Below, piece after piece: positions 61,501-64,000 of a DNA stretch of 64,000 nt; position 1 is the stretch's first letter, and the number at the start of each line of letters is the position of its first letter. The notes under the pieces are model-generated. The model ran no database searches. It was given only the letters and a program-made list of their open reading frames with translations, and was not told where the DNA came from. This DNA comes from Ridgeia piscesae (taxonomy: Eukaryota > Annelida > Polychaeta > Sabellida > Siboglinidae). The DNA lies in assembly GCA_025642075.2 (NCBI GenBank), contig JAODUO010000184.1, positions 297,501-361,500 on the forward strand, written 5' to 3'. A program made the position numbers and the translations under genes.

Positions 61501-61734
61501 GACTTAGACTGTGACATTGCAGCAGCTCAGCATAACTGACAACTGCGGTTTGACACCTAACATGGCTGCTACAGTAATGTCACCATTCACCAATGTCATA
61601 GCCAGTGAATCAACTGATGGCATTAACAGGAACTCAGGGAGCTTGTTTATCAACCAACAGGGGTAATAAGGCTCAACTTACCCTGCCTGAAGGGTTGTTG
61701 GGCACCCAAGGGGGGCCTGCCCCCTCCTCCATGC
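8168..61734 (-). CDS. da/TCF4/TCF12: E-protein (class I bHLH) transcription factor gene, 5' partial
   Basis: This entry spans the whole gene; exons are listed separately. E proteins bind E-boxes (CANNTG) in the nucleus as homodimers or as partners of tissue-specific bHLH factors. Seen here, in order: a linker with a basic PKRRK nuclear-localisation segment, the AD2 loop-helix [19 protein letters not shown], the helix [13 protein letters not shown], an acidic stretch, the basic region [10 protein letters not shown], helix 1 [13 protein letters not shown], helix 2 ending LEQQVR, and the family tail [17 protein letters not shown]. The visible coding sequence is about 1,820 nt (about 606 residues); human TCF4 and TCF12 are near 670-700, so about 50-60 N-terminal residues with AD1 lie beyond 64,000. 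All junctions are GT-AG and every phase matches. One gene standing for TCF3/4/12 is the usual invertebrate state. Family identity is certain; the exact exon choice per transcript is inferred. Confidence 0.96.
8631..8764 (-). CDS. da/TCF4/TCF12: E-protein exon 17: post-bHLH family tail
   Basis: The exon is 134 nt between TTTTTCAG and GTACGA. Its first two bases complete Glu with either bHLH exon, giving [20 protein letters not shown], the near-invariant block behind helix 2 in animal E proteins. It continues [20 protein letters not shown] and ALAAAGK, an Ala/Gln-rich helix-prone tail. It ends in phase 0. If the donor is not used, the frame reads ten further codons to a TGA ending at 8,598. Confidence 0.97.
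8765..9822 (-). other. Intron between exon 16b and exon 17
   Basis: The 1,058-bp intron is AT-rich and unique, with no exon-like open frame and no obvious repeat. If exon 16a is used, this sequence plus exon 16b forms one larger intron. Confidence 0.85.
9823..9968 (-). CDS. da/TCF4/TCF12: E-protein exon 16b: alternative helix1-loop-helix2, V-type (E47-like position)
   Basis: The exon is 146 nt between CTCACAG and GTAGGC. It completes Arg and reads [20 protein letters not shown], then [20 protein letters not shown] and TNLEQQVR. This is the more typical E-protein dimerisation domain (GRMC, EKPQTKL). It has exactly the same length and phases as exon 16a, 550 bases upstream, and matches it at 34 of 48 whole codons by my count. 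Both copies share SIH and IT-S/N-LEQQ, which differ from vertebrate QLH/QMH and IL-x-LEQQ. Confidence 0.95.
9969..10518 (-). other. Spacer intron between the two alternative bHLH exons
   Basis: The 550-bp stretch separates exon 16a from 16b. It is long enough for splicing, so steric hindrance cannot enforce exclusive use. I see no clear paired docking/selector sequences by eye. Confidence 0.8.
10519..10664 (-). CDS. da/TCF4/TCF12: E-protein exon 16a: alternative helix1-loop-helix2, L-type (E12-like position)
   Basis: The exon is 146 nt between TGGCAG and GTAACC. It completes Arg and reads [20 protein letters not shown], then [20 protein letters not shown] and TSLEQQVR. It is a full helix 1-loop-helix 2. 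Compared with the family it has H for R after KELG, V for C, and a loop of NGQPLT instead of the usual EKPQT; TKL at the start of helix 2 is kept. It begins and ends in the same phases as exon 16b and is not a multiple of three, so using both or neither breaks the frame. Mutually exclusive use is therefore expected. Confidence 0.93.
10665..12293 (-). other. Introns flanking the basic-region exon 15
   Basis: Two introns, 527 bp (10,665-11,191) and 1,018 bp (11,276-12,293), are AT-rich without recognisable repeats or exon-like frames. Nothing further is seen. Confidence 0.8.
11192..11275 (-). CDS. da/TCF4/TCF12: E-protein exon 15: acidic stretch and bHLH basic region
   Basis: The exon is 84 nt between GTGACAG and GTAAGT. 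It reads [20 protein letters not shown], then QANNARE and two bases of an Arg codon. NNARER is the DNA-reading core of class I bHLH proteins; the Glu contacts the CA of the E-box in known structures. [10 protein letters not shown] is as I remember it in Drosophila Daughterless, while vertebrates have RRMANNARER or RRVANNARER. This exon is shared by both bHLH variants, so both isoforms keep the same DNA-contact helix start. Confidence 0.98.
12294..12483 (-). CDS. da/TCF4/TCF12: E-protein exon 14: charged Lys/Glu-rich linker
   Basis: A 190-nt exon between GCTGTAG and GTAAGT. It reads [20 protein letters not shown], then [20 protein letters not shown] and on to [10 protein letters not shown]. 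It corresponds to the vertebrate [20 protein letters not shown] region just before the bHLH; IKVEK resembles a sumoylation consensus (psi-K-x-E), an inference. The exon ends two bases into a codon. Its acceptor is immediately preceded by a 730-bp minisatellite, with the last repeat unit about 10 bases from the splice site. Confidence 0.92.
12490..13219. repeat. 18-bp minisatellite at the acceptor of exon 14
   Basis: About 40 copies of an 18-mer, CAGTCAGTCAGCATGGCA on the plus strand, with variants at a few fixed bases. On the transcribed strand every unit carries CTGACTGACTG, containing perfect or near-perfect branch-point matches (YTNAY). The array stops about 7 bases before the exon 14 acceptor. 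Long frames across it (up to 285 codons) are a product of the 18-base period, not genes. Confidence 0.98.
13560..13725 (-). mobile_element. tRNA-derived SINE
   Basis: On the minus strand a tRNA-like head has an A-box-like CAGTGACCAGAACACC and a B box GGATTCAAATCC (13,667-13,678), followed by a central part TGACGGTGTGTCCAGGAAAC that resembles the shared core of many mollusc and other lophotrochozoan SINEs (recalled). It lies in the intron between exons 13 and 14 in the same orientation as the gene. The 3' end is not defined. Confidence 0.55.
13916..13991 (-). CDS. da/TCF4/TCF12: E-protein exon 13: linker
   Basis: A 76-nt exon between TCACCAG and GTGAGT reads [20 protein letters not shown], then SAMYT, with one base over that forms Asn with exon 14. 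Similarity to vertebrate sequence is low, as this part of the family is poorly conserved. A second AG seven bases downstream would shift the frame, whereas the chosen acceptor joins exons 12 and 14 in phase. The KRK cluster is a possible minor basic signal. Confidence 0.75.
14221..14403 (-). CDS. da/TCF4/TCF12: E-protein exon 12: [13 protein letters not shown] helix plus Pro/Gly/Met-rich linker
   Basis: The exon is 183 nt between ACAACAG and GTATGC, phase 0 at both ends. It begins [20 protein letters not shown], the nearly invariant short amphipathic helix between AD2 and the bHLH in all E proteins, and continues [20 protein letters not shown] to a final HSMDSHM. In vertebrate homologues this neighbourhood has been linked to coactivator contact (recalled, not certain). 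Exon 11 carries a second copy of the helix. Confidence 0.96.
14404..16353 (-). other. Introns around the duplicated helix exon 11
   Basis: The 1,441-bp (14,404-15,844) and 449-bp (15,905-16,353) introns flank exon 11. Neither has a recognised repeat; the first contains CACAGCACAGA-type short repeats near 15,460. No additional helix copy was found. Confidence 0.75.
15845..15904 (-). CDS. da/TCF4/TCF12: E-protein exon 11: duplicate LDDAIHILR helix exon
   Basis: A 60-nt exon between AACTAG and GTAAAT encodes [20 protein letters not shown], phase 0 at both ends. It is a second copy of the start of exon 12 ([20 protein letters not shown]); 15 of 20 residues are identical and the nucleotide sequence has diverged, so it is an old, constrained duplicate. 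It can be included, skipped or used instead of exon 12 without breaking the frame. Its acceptor has a weak pyrimidine tract, suggesting regulated use. Vertebrate E proteins have one such helix as far as I recall. Confidence 0.8.
16354..16427 (-). CDS. da/TCF4/TCF12: E-protein exon 10: SSQWTRP...LHSL linker
   Basis: The exon is 74 nt between TTTTCAG and GTAAGT. After the split Gly it reads [20 protein letters not shown], then LHSL. It aligns with vertebrate [30 protein letters not shown], SP and LHSL are conserved. It ends in phase 0, so it can join either exon 11 or exon 12, both of which begin with a Gln codon completing LHSLQ. Confidence 0.94.
16428..17551 (-). other. Intron between exons 9 and 10
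   Basis: The 1,124-bp intron contains a short pyrimidine-rich repeat (CTTTTGTCCAAG-type, three to four copies, 17,385-17,460) near exon 9. No exon-like frame is seen. Confidence 0.75.
17552..17630 (-). CDS. da/TCF4/TCF12: E-protein exon 9: second half of AD2
   Basis: The exon is 79 nt between GTTGCAG and GTAAGA. It reads [20 protein letters not shown], then SPPPMS, ending with one base over. It matches vertebrate [20 protein letters not shown] almost residue for residue. Joined to exon 8 it completes the AD2 loop-helix, an activation surface conserved from insects to mammals. The preceding intron (4.7 kb) contains simple repeats and a GC-rich non-coding block. Confidence 0.97.
19040..19350. 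promoter_or_regulatory. Candidate conserved non-coding block in AD2 intron
   Basis: The block is GC-balanced, free of simple repeats and unlike the surrounding AT-rich intron. It contains homeodomain-like TAATTAG (near 19,310), CAGCTGTC-like and TTTTAATGGGC text. Only composition supports the call. Confidence 0.22.
20380..20665. repeat. (CACATA)n and (GCAC)n microsatellites
   Basis: CACATACATACA-type repeats to about 20,520 are followed by about 14 GCAC units at 20,533-20,587 and further TACACAATACACGAA copies to about 20,650. Confidence 0.95.
20787..20900. repeat. (CACAC)n pentamer satellite
   Basis: About 22 nearly perfect copies of the pentamer CCACA. It sits in the AD2 intron with no sign of function. 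Confidence 0.97.
22327..22554 (-). CDS. da/TCF4/TCF12: E-protein exon 8: first half of AD2 loop-helix
   Basis: The longest exon (228 nt, 76 codons, phase 0 at both ends) lies between TTCCCAG and GTAAGT. It begins [20 protein letters not shown] and ends in [22 protein letters not shown] and [11 protein letters not shown] are hallmarks of vertebrate E proteins. [10 protein letters not shown] begins activation domain 2, the loop-helix that recruits histone acetyltransferases in vertebrate homologues. The AD2 motif is split by the intron after ALAS, as I recall for the vertebrate genes. Confidence 0.97.
23053..23201 (-). CDS. da/TCF4/TCF12: E-protein exon 7: central linker (DPW...HARE)
   Basis: The exon is 149 nt between TGCTAG and GTACGC. 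After the split Asp it reads [10 protein letters not shown] and continues through [20 protein letters not shown] to [12 protein letters not shown]. It matches the vertebrate [20 protein letters not shown] to SSYCSLHPHER segment: DPW, PGY, SSYG and HxR are conserved. The end is phase 0. The donor is non-standard after GT (GTACGC) but the phase and similarity leave little doubt. Confidence 0.93.
23202..26364 (-). other. Intron between exons 6 and 7
   Basis: The 3.2-kb intron is mostly unique AT-rich sequence with an ATTATTATTAT run near 25,495 and a GC-rich stretch at 25,750-25,970 whose overlapping frames look like chance. No exon or element is assigned. Confidence 0.7.
26365..26467 (-). CDS. 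da/TCF4/TCF12: E-protein exon 6: [13 protein letters not shown] region
   Basis: The exon is 103 nt between TTCCAG and GTACGA. It reads [20 protein letters not shown], then [14 protein letters not shown]. It aligns closely with vertebrate VYAPSxSxxDFNRESPSYPSPKP. It starts in phase 0, which lets it accept exon 5 or either alternative first exon, and leaves one base that completes Asp with exon 7 (QDG, as in vertebrate FMQDG). This is the common entry exon for all predicted isoforms. Confidence 0.95.
26468..29895 (-). other. Intron between alternative first exon B and exon 6
   Basis: The 3.4-kb stretch contains a short GGGGTCTATC-type repeat (27,990-28,040). Two repeat-free, CpG-containing blocks (about 27,235-27,400 and 28,445-28,660) might be regulatory. 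No exon-like frame is seen. Confidence 0.65.
29896..29988 (-). CDS. da/TCF4/TCF12: Candidate alternative first exon B, TCF4-A/TCF12-short-like N terminus
   Basis: The frame reads [10 protein letters not shown] followed by [20 protein letters not shown] and A, then a strong GTAAGT donor, ending in phase 0 so that it splices in frame to exon 6 (VYSPNPEEF). Vertebrate short isoforms of TCF4 and TCF12 begin MYCAYPVPG, continue to LMYYYNGK and then join VYAPS. The shared features are M-aromatic-C near the start, YP, L-V/M-Y and GK before VY. The position, the last start before the VY exon, is also the same. The isoform would lack AD1 and the PKRRK segment. The frame is open further upstream, so the start codon (29,988 or 29,958) is undecided; the similarity favours 29,958. 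Confidence 0.6.
35870..36015. repeat. Degenerate CCTAGTTCAGTGTAC repeat
   Basis: About seven imperfect copies of a roughly 17- to 20-base unit containing TAGTTCAGTGTAC. No function is visible. Confidence 0.7.
38465..38825. repeat. Degenerate CCAAGTCACC repeat
   Basis: More than 20 imperfect copies of an approximately 10- to 15-base CAAGTCACC-containing unit, best ordered at 38,735-38,790. The transcribed strand reads GGTGACTTGG repeatedly. It appears to be an old, decayed tandem array. Confidence 0.75.
40373..40447 (-). CDS. Candidate alternative first exon A (MCRMRVDIG...)
   Basis: An open frame starting after an in-frame TAG near 40,503 has ATGs at 40,447 and 40,438 and reads [20 protein letters not shown], then TFQQQ, to a GTAGGC donor at 40,372. 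It ends in phase 0, exactly what exon 6 requires. It cannot be an internal exon using the nearby TAG acceptor without shifting frame, so an alternative start is the simpler reading. Vertebrate TCF4 uses several alternative first exons in the corresponding place. I know of no protein similarity for this peptide, so the call rests on phase, donor and position only. Confidence 0.4.
41195..42745. repeat. About 38-42-bp minisatellite after exon 5
   Basis: Roughly 38 copies of a unit containing ACAGTAAGAAGTGACAACGC, TGACAGACACGACCGAC and an optional extra TGAC. On the gene's sense strand each unit reads CACTTCTTACTGTAG, a pyrimidine tract followed by AG, so each copy resembles a splice acceptor; on the plus strand CAGTAAG resembles a donor. 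The array begins about 150 bases after the exon 5 donor. Several frames of about 80-130 codons through it are periodic artefacts. Confidence 0.98.
42898..42947 (-). CDS. da/TCF4/TCF12: E-protein exon 5: nuclear-localisation segment
   Basis: This 50-nt exon lies between TTCTAG and GTAAGT and encodes [16 protein letters not shown] after the split Gly codon. It is the counterpart of the vertebrate KKVRKVPPG segment, which acts as a nuclear-localisation signal in long TCF4 isoforms; the basic cluster here is PKRRK. It ends in phase 0, matching exon 6. The following intron is the largest in the window (16.4 kb) and contains a 1.5-kb minisatellite and both candidate alternative first exons, so short isoforms starting there would lack this signal. 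Confidence 0.85.
42948..44575 (-). other. Intron between exons 4 and 5
   Basis: The 1.6-kb intron is AT-rich with one microsatellite (listed separately) and no exon-like frame. Confidence 0.8.
43452..43563. repeat. (TA/TG)n and (ACGC)n microsatellite
   Basis: A short TATATG/TGTGTG tract runs into TATACACACC and then about 17 ACGC units. TG-to-CA transition gives a short palindromic centre. Confidence 0.96.
44576..44690 (-). CDS. da/TCF4/TCF12: E-protein exon 4: [11 protein letters not shown] linker
   Basis: The exon is 115 nt between TTGCAG and GTGGGT. The first half reads [20 protein letters not shown] and the second [18 protein letters not shown]. It matches the vertebrate region [21 protein letters not shown], where LSP, KPGS and YY are the strongly conserved points. 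One base is left over and completes a Gly codon with exon 5. This linker leads directly into the nuclear-localisation segment. Confidence 0.9.
45405..45492 (+). mobile_element. Possible retroelement 3' tail
   Basis: The text TTGTATTGCTTTTTAATG followed by AAATAAATTGAAAATTGAATTGAA resembles the 3' tails of non-LTR retroelements that end in short AATTG-type repeats. No coding part is present. Confidence 0.25.
47938..48080. repeat. 25-bp tandem repeat (CAATGGTGCCAAATACAGGC...)
   Basis: About five to six copies of a 25-mer, each ending in an ACGTG or ATGTG. The first and last copies are diverged. Confidence 0.9.
50690..50790 (+). mobile_element. Probable SINE/LINE 3' end with ATT tail
   Basis: The text GTGCACTATATAAATTCC followed by (ATT)n resembles the GCGCTATATAAAT-(ATT)n 3' ends common in lophotrochozoan short interspersed elements (recalled). 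The 5' part is too degraded to define. Confidence 0.4.
51449..51572. repeat. (ATCA/GATT)n palindromic tetranucleotide array
   Basis: AATA repeats lead into alternating ATCA and TGAT tetramers (ATCGATTGATCAATCGATCG and similar). The tract contains many self-complementary stretches and could extrude hairpins. Confidence 0.95.
53100..53600. promoter_or_regulatory. Candidate conserved non-coding element, intron between exons 3 and 4
   Basis: About 500 bases are GC-balanced, lack repeats and contain recognisable factor-site-like text: TAATTAG (53,376), ATCAAAGGC as a TCF/LEF-like site (53,491), TTTATGATTAA (53,533) and CAGATTG. The sharp change from AT-rich flanks suggests selection. No alignment was possible, so this is a hypothesis. 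Confidence 0.3.
54450..54950. promoter_or_regulatory. Candidate conserved non-coding element, same intron
   Basis: A second GC-balanced, repeat-free block contains GGCCGA, GATTAAAG (54,608), TTTACTG and GCATTCTCGCTGCTGC text and has no credible open frame on either strand. It is called on composition only. Confidence 0.25.
56990..57051 (-). CDS. da/TCF4/TCF12: E-protein exon 3: [10 protein letters not shown] linker
   Basis: The exon is 62 nt between TTGTAG and GTACGT. The leading AT joins the final A of exon 2 to give Asn, followed by [20 protein letters not shown]. It aligns with vertebrate SKTERGSYSSYGRESNLQ, with the conserved pattern Y-S-x-R/Y-G-Y/R. It ends in phase 0. The introns on both sides are long (3.6 kb towards exon 2 and 12.3 kb towards exon 4). 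A tRNA-derived SINE sits 60 bases from its acceptor. Confidence 0.85.
57110..57310 (-). mobile_element. tRNA-derived SINE
   Basis: On the minus strand, TGGCTCCGGGGTAGAGC (A-box-like) is followed by GGTTCAAATCA (B-box-like) at the spacing found in tRNA genes, then by a downstream core CACTCAGCTGTATAAATG and GTGCCTGGCTATAGAC. This core is very like the CACCCAGCTGTAAATGGGTACCTGGC text of mollusc-type SINEs as I recall it. The tRNA cloverleaf is imperfect, so this is a retroelement, not a tRNA gene. Confidence 0.65.
58815..59110. repeat. Diverged tandem repeat (GTGCATGGTGCCAGCCAGCA-type)
   Basis: About five imperfect copies of a unit of roughly 55-65 bases share GTGCATGGTGCCAG, CAGCAACAA and CACCATGCTGACAG. 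It is strongly decayed. Confidence 0.65.
60040..60330. promoter_or_regulatory. Candidate conserved non-coding element, intron between exons 2 and 3
   Basis: A GC-balanced block without repeats or open frames contains GGCCGATTTATTGG, CCACACCAATCG (CCAAT on the other strand would read CGATTGG) and GCATTATGGGTGATAATG. Position about 350 bases after exon 2 on the transcribed strand. Function is only suggested by composition. Confidence 0.25.
60681..60774 (-). CDS. da/TCF4/TCF12: E-protein exon 2: linker segment
   Basis: The exon is 94 nt between TGTACAG and GTAAGT, phase 0 at the start and one base over at the end. It encodes [20 protein letters not shown] and continues to MPSLL. It corresponds to the vertebrate NYGDGTPYDHMTSRDLGS exon, which has the same phases. 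The PYND-MH motif parallels PYDHM. No catalytic or binding motif is visible; this is flexible, Ser/Pro/Gln-rich linker between AD1 and the nuclear-localisation segment. Confidence 0.82.
60775..61681 (-). other. Intron between exons 1 and 2
   Basis: The 907-bp intron has a (CA)n/(GCAC)n tract at 60,806-60,855 next to the exon 2 acceptor and an AT-rich stretch with GCTAGATAAATAAAATATTATTATT (near 61,392), which may be the 3' end of a SINE. No exon is seen. Confidence 0.7.
61682..61734 (-). CDS. da/TCF4/TCF12: E-protein exon 1 (first visible): linker after AD1
   Basis: The exon is 53 nt between TTGCAG and GTAAGT. It starts with the last two bases of a split codon and then reads [17 protein letters not shown], ending in phase 0. 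It aligns with the vertebrate segment [20 protein letters not shown] that follows activation domain 1, including the acidic start, the single tryptophan and the final PSxR. The exon supplying the first base of the split codon, expected to carry the end of the AD1 region, was not found between here and 64,000. Called by position, phase and modest similarity. Confidence 0.78.
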
Positions 61735-61769
61735 CTGCAACATACAACAGATCATATATAGCTCACTGC

Positions 61770-62000
61770 AACAATACACATTGTATCAGTGTGTTGATAA
61801 TACATATTGTATCTGTTGGTTGATACTACACTGCATCATTCACTTGATAATACACAATGTATCATTGCGCTGATAATACACACTGCATCAGTCTGTTGAT
61901 AATACACATTGTATCAATCACTTGATAATACACAATGTATCATTGCACTGATAATACACACTGCATCAGTCTGTTGATAATACACATTGTATCAATCACT
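61770..62000. repeat. TTGATAATACACATTGTATCA minisatellite before exon 1
   Basis: About eight copies of a 26- to 29-base unit, arranged as alternating variants that form a higher-order repeat of about 84 bases. The array begins about 40 bases upstream of the exon 1 acceptor on the transcribed strand. Confidence 0.93.
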
Positions 62001-63807
62001 TGATGGTACAGTTATTTCAGTCAGTGTGCCATAATGGAAAGTAGCCACAATGGGAATAGATCAATTTCTAGTATAAAGATTATTACAGATATTTATTATA
62101 GGTTTTTAAAATTAATTTCTATACAGGCATTTCTCACAATTTTTATTCTTTATACTGAAGACTTTACATATGCTCATAATGAATTAGGGATGTTATAAAC
62201 TATTTTTAGTCAAACATGTAAATGTTAAATGCATATATCACAACTCTCTAGTGCTAGCCGCAGCGTGAAAACAGTGTGTATCTGTGCAAAAACAACCGAA
62301 ACGACACAGTCCTGCTACCACTTAAGAAAGACCCGACCAGGAGGAGAATTAACACCTCGCAGTATTTAAGCACACCTTTGTGTGTGTCTGTAATTACGCA
62401 CCATTACTCTCATTTAACCAAAGTTATTTTAGTGCGCCGCAGAAGACAATGAAAGAAACGCAGTCATGGCCCGTGCGCCGGGCGCAGGATGTGGTGGCGC
62501 TGTGCTGAATCAAACGCGTTATCTCAAGCGCCATCGCATTTCTCAGAAACTCCCGTTTCAATGGTGTATTTGGTAAACAGTTGCTGGCGTCATCGGAGTG
62601 TGACCACGCCATGCCAAAGTACTGGTGCAAAGTGGCCACCGCCCACTACCACTATAACTAACAACTTGGGAGGGTGGTCTGGGGAAGGCACACCTTCACT
62701 TTCAGCCAGAACGCAGTTCATTTCATATTCATATACTTGATGCGTCCTGATGACGTGTTTTCTATCTATGGTCATTTCCAACATCATATCAGTTCTCTTT
62801 AATTCCATTCCCAACCTTTTATTACCGTTACCAGTAAAGCCAATCTTTTTACACCAATCAAAGAGTGTGAAGTCAAATATGAAGCCGTGCGAACGTCACC
62901 TGTGCCTTCAGCAACTACAGGCACTAGTGCACTACGCTGCAATCACAACAGACCGCCAAGTGCAACTGCAACAATGGAGCAGTCGGACACCTTTTGTTTC
63001 GTGTCTGACCCACTTGAACCAGGCAGAACACCTTTATCACTGACATCAACCATCATGTTTCATTAGAGCCTGCGTCCTCTACAGTAAGGCCTGACAGCTG
63101 TACAGTCTGAGAGCTCTTGGTGCAGTCTCACAGGCACCTCTCACACCTGACTCGGTCCACGCAGACGTCAGCACAACCCACAGTCTCTGAGAGGCCCTGG
63201 AAGATCAACCAGGGAGCAGGCCTCCAAACCTCAGGTGAACTCGGGTTCACAATGATCAAAAACACGCAGCTCTGAAGGCGTGGAATAATCCATCTCAGTG
63301 CACAAATGTGGTTGAGTGCTGCCCTCTTCAGTGTGTCACTCAAGATGCACCTTTAAAATACATTTTAATTCCCCATTTCAATAATGGGCAAGACTTATTT
63401 CTTTTTAGGCTTATCTAAATTTCAAAAACTCATTTTATATATAATATATTTTATTAATATTAAAATATATTACATTTGTGGAGCACACATTGTGCCTTCA
63501 AATATCACCGACTGGACAGGTAGACAAATAGTCAGAATTGCTGATGGATTTGTTTTAAATGCTATACAATCTTTCTATGGATGCTGGCACTTTCTGTTTC
63601 ATCACAGTCGATCTCATCTGGCATTATGCAACACACAACCAGGCATGACCAGACTAAATAAATGACCAGACTAACTAAACACCCAGTGTCAATGACTCTT
63701 AGCTGCTATCAAAATAAGACATGACATGACCAGGCAATCTACAGCACCTGGCAATGGGAATGACAGCAAGGGGAACACCAAAACGTAAACACCACGATTT
63801 TGCTACG

Positions 63808-63935
63808 AAAACAATTACGAACAATATGTACCAGTAATTCATGGAGTAAAACAACACCAACAAAAAATTACGAACAGCATGTACCAGTAATACACACTAT
63901 ATCATGGAGTAAAACAATAGCAATAAAATAAAACA
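63808..63935. repeat. Direct duplication containing ATTACGAACA-ATGTACCAGTAAT
   Basis: Two copies of a segment with ATTACGAACA, ATGTACCAGTAAT and CATGGAGTAAAACAA lie in tandem, differing by a few bases and a short insertion (ACACACTATAT) in the second. Confidence 0.85.
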
Positions 63936-64000
63936 TTTAGAAATGTTAATTCATTTCTACATTTGTAACACCTTAAGACTTTTTCGACATTTTATTTTCC

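Larger units (their letters stand above)
61735..64000 (-). other. Intron upstream of exon 1 (incomplete)
   Basis: I searched this stretch for the AD1 motif (DLLDF) and for an exon ending one base into a codon and found none. It contains a tandem repeat (61.79-62.0 kb), a GC-balanced block at 62,390-62,600 and a duplicated approximately 70-bp segment at 63.81-63.93 kb. Confidence 0.7.

Noticed and set aside
61735..64000. AD1 exons of the E protein
   Set aside because: No DLLDF motif and no exon ending one base into a codon was found; short frames at 62.4-62.8 and 63.1-63.3 kb lack donors in phase.

Overview
The window is animal nuclear DNA dominated by one long, intron-rich gene on the minus strand: a class I bHLH E protein (the Daughterless/TCF3-TCF4-TCF12 family). 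I recognise 18 coding exons between about 61.7 kb and 8.6 kb, all with GT-AG borders. Their reading phases agree at every junction, and they encode about 606 residues in order from just after the first activation domain to the [16 protein letters not shown] block behind the bHLH. The exons for activation domain 1 must lie beyond base 64,000. The basic region reads [10 protein letters not shown], as I remember it from insect Daughterless, and several introns carry tRNA-derived SINEs of a type I associate with molluscs and other lophotrochozoans. A lophotrochozoan protostome is my best guess; the species cannot be told.

Layout, in gene order (falling coordinates). Exons 1-5 (61.7-42.9 kb) encode the linker behind AD1, including a PKRRK nuclear-localisation segment, and are separated by introns of up to 16.4 kb. 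Within the 42.9-26.5 kb intron I find two candidate alternative first exons. One, at 29.9 kb, resembles the N terminus of the vertebrate short TCF4/TCF12 isoforms; the other is at 40.4 kb. Exons 6-9 (26.5-17.5 kb) encode the central region and the AD2 loop-helix ([21 protein letters not shown]). Exons 10-14 encode the linker, with a short conserved helix ([13 protein letters not shown]) present on two separate exons, and an acidic/lysine-rich stretch. The bHLH comes from a shared basic-region exon followed by two alternative 146-nt exons for helix 1-loop-helix 2, an E12/E47-like arrangement. A shared post-bHLH exon follows; the last few residues are uncertain.

The remaining sequence is repeat-rich: an 18-bp minisatellite beginning at the acceptor of one exon, a roughly 40-bp minisatellite inside the largest intron, many (CA)n, (GCAC)n and (CACAC)n tracts, and a probable non-autonomous DNA transposon (2.9-4.0 kb). 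Bases 1-8,100 hold no gene that I can support; part is probably the 3' UTR. No second gene, rRNA, functional tRNA or CRISPR array was found.

The gene can be expected to yield at least 2 x 2 or more products: long (AD1 plus NLS) or short N termini, combined with one of two dimerisation domains, and with one or two copies of the LDDAIH helix. All isoform statements are predictions from exon phase and similarity; no transcript data were available.
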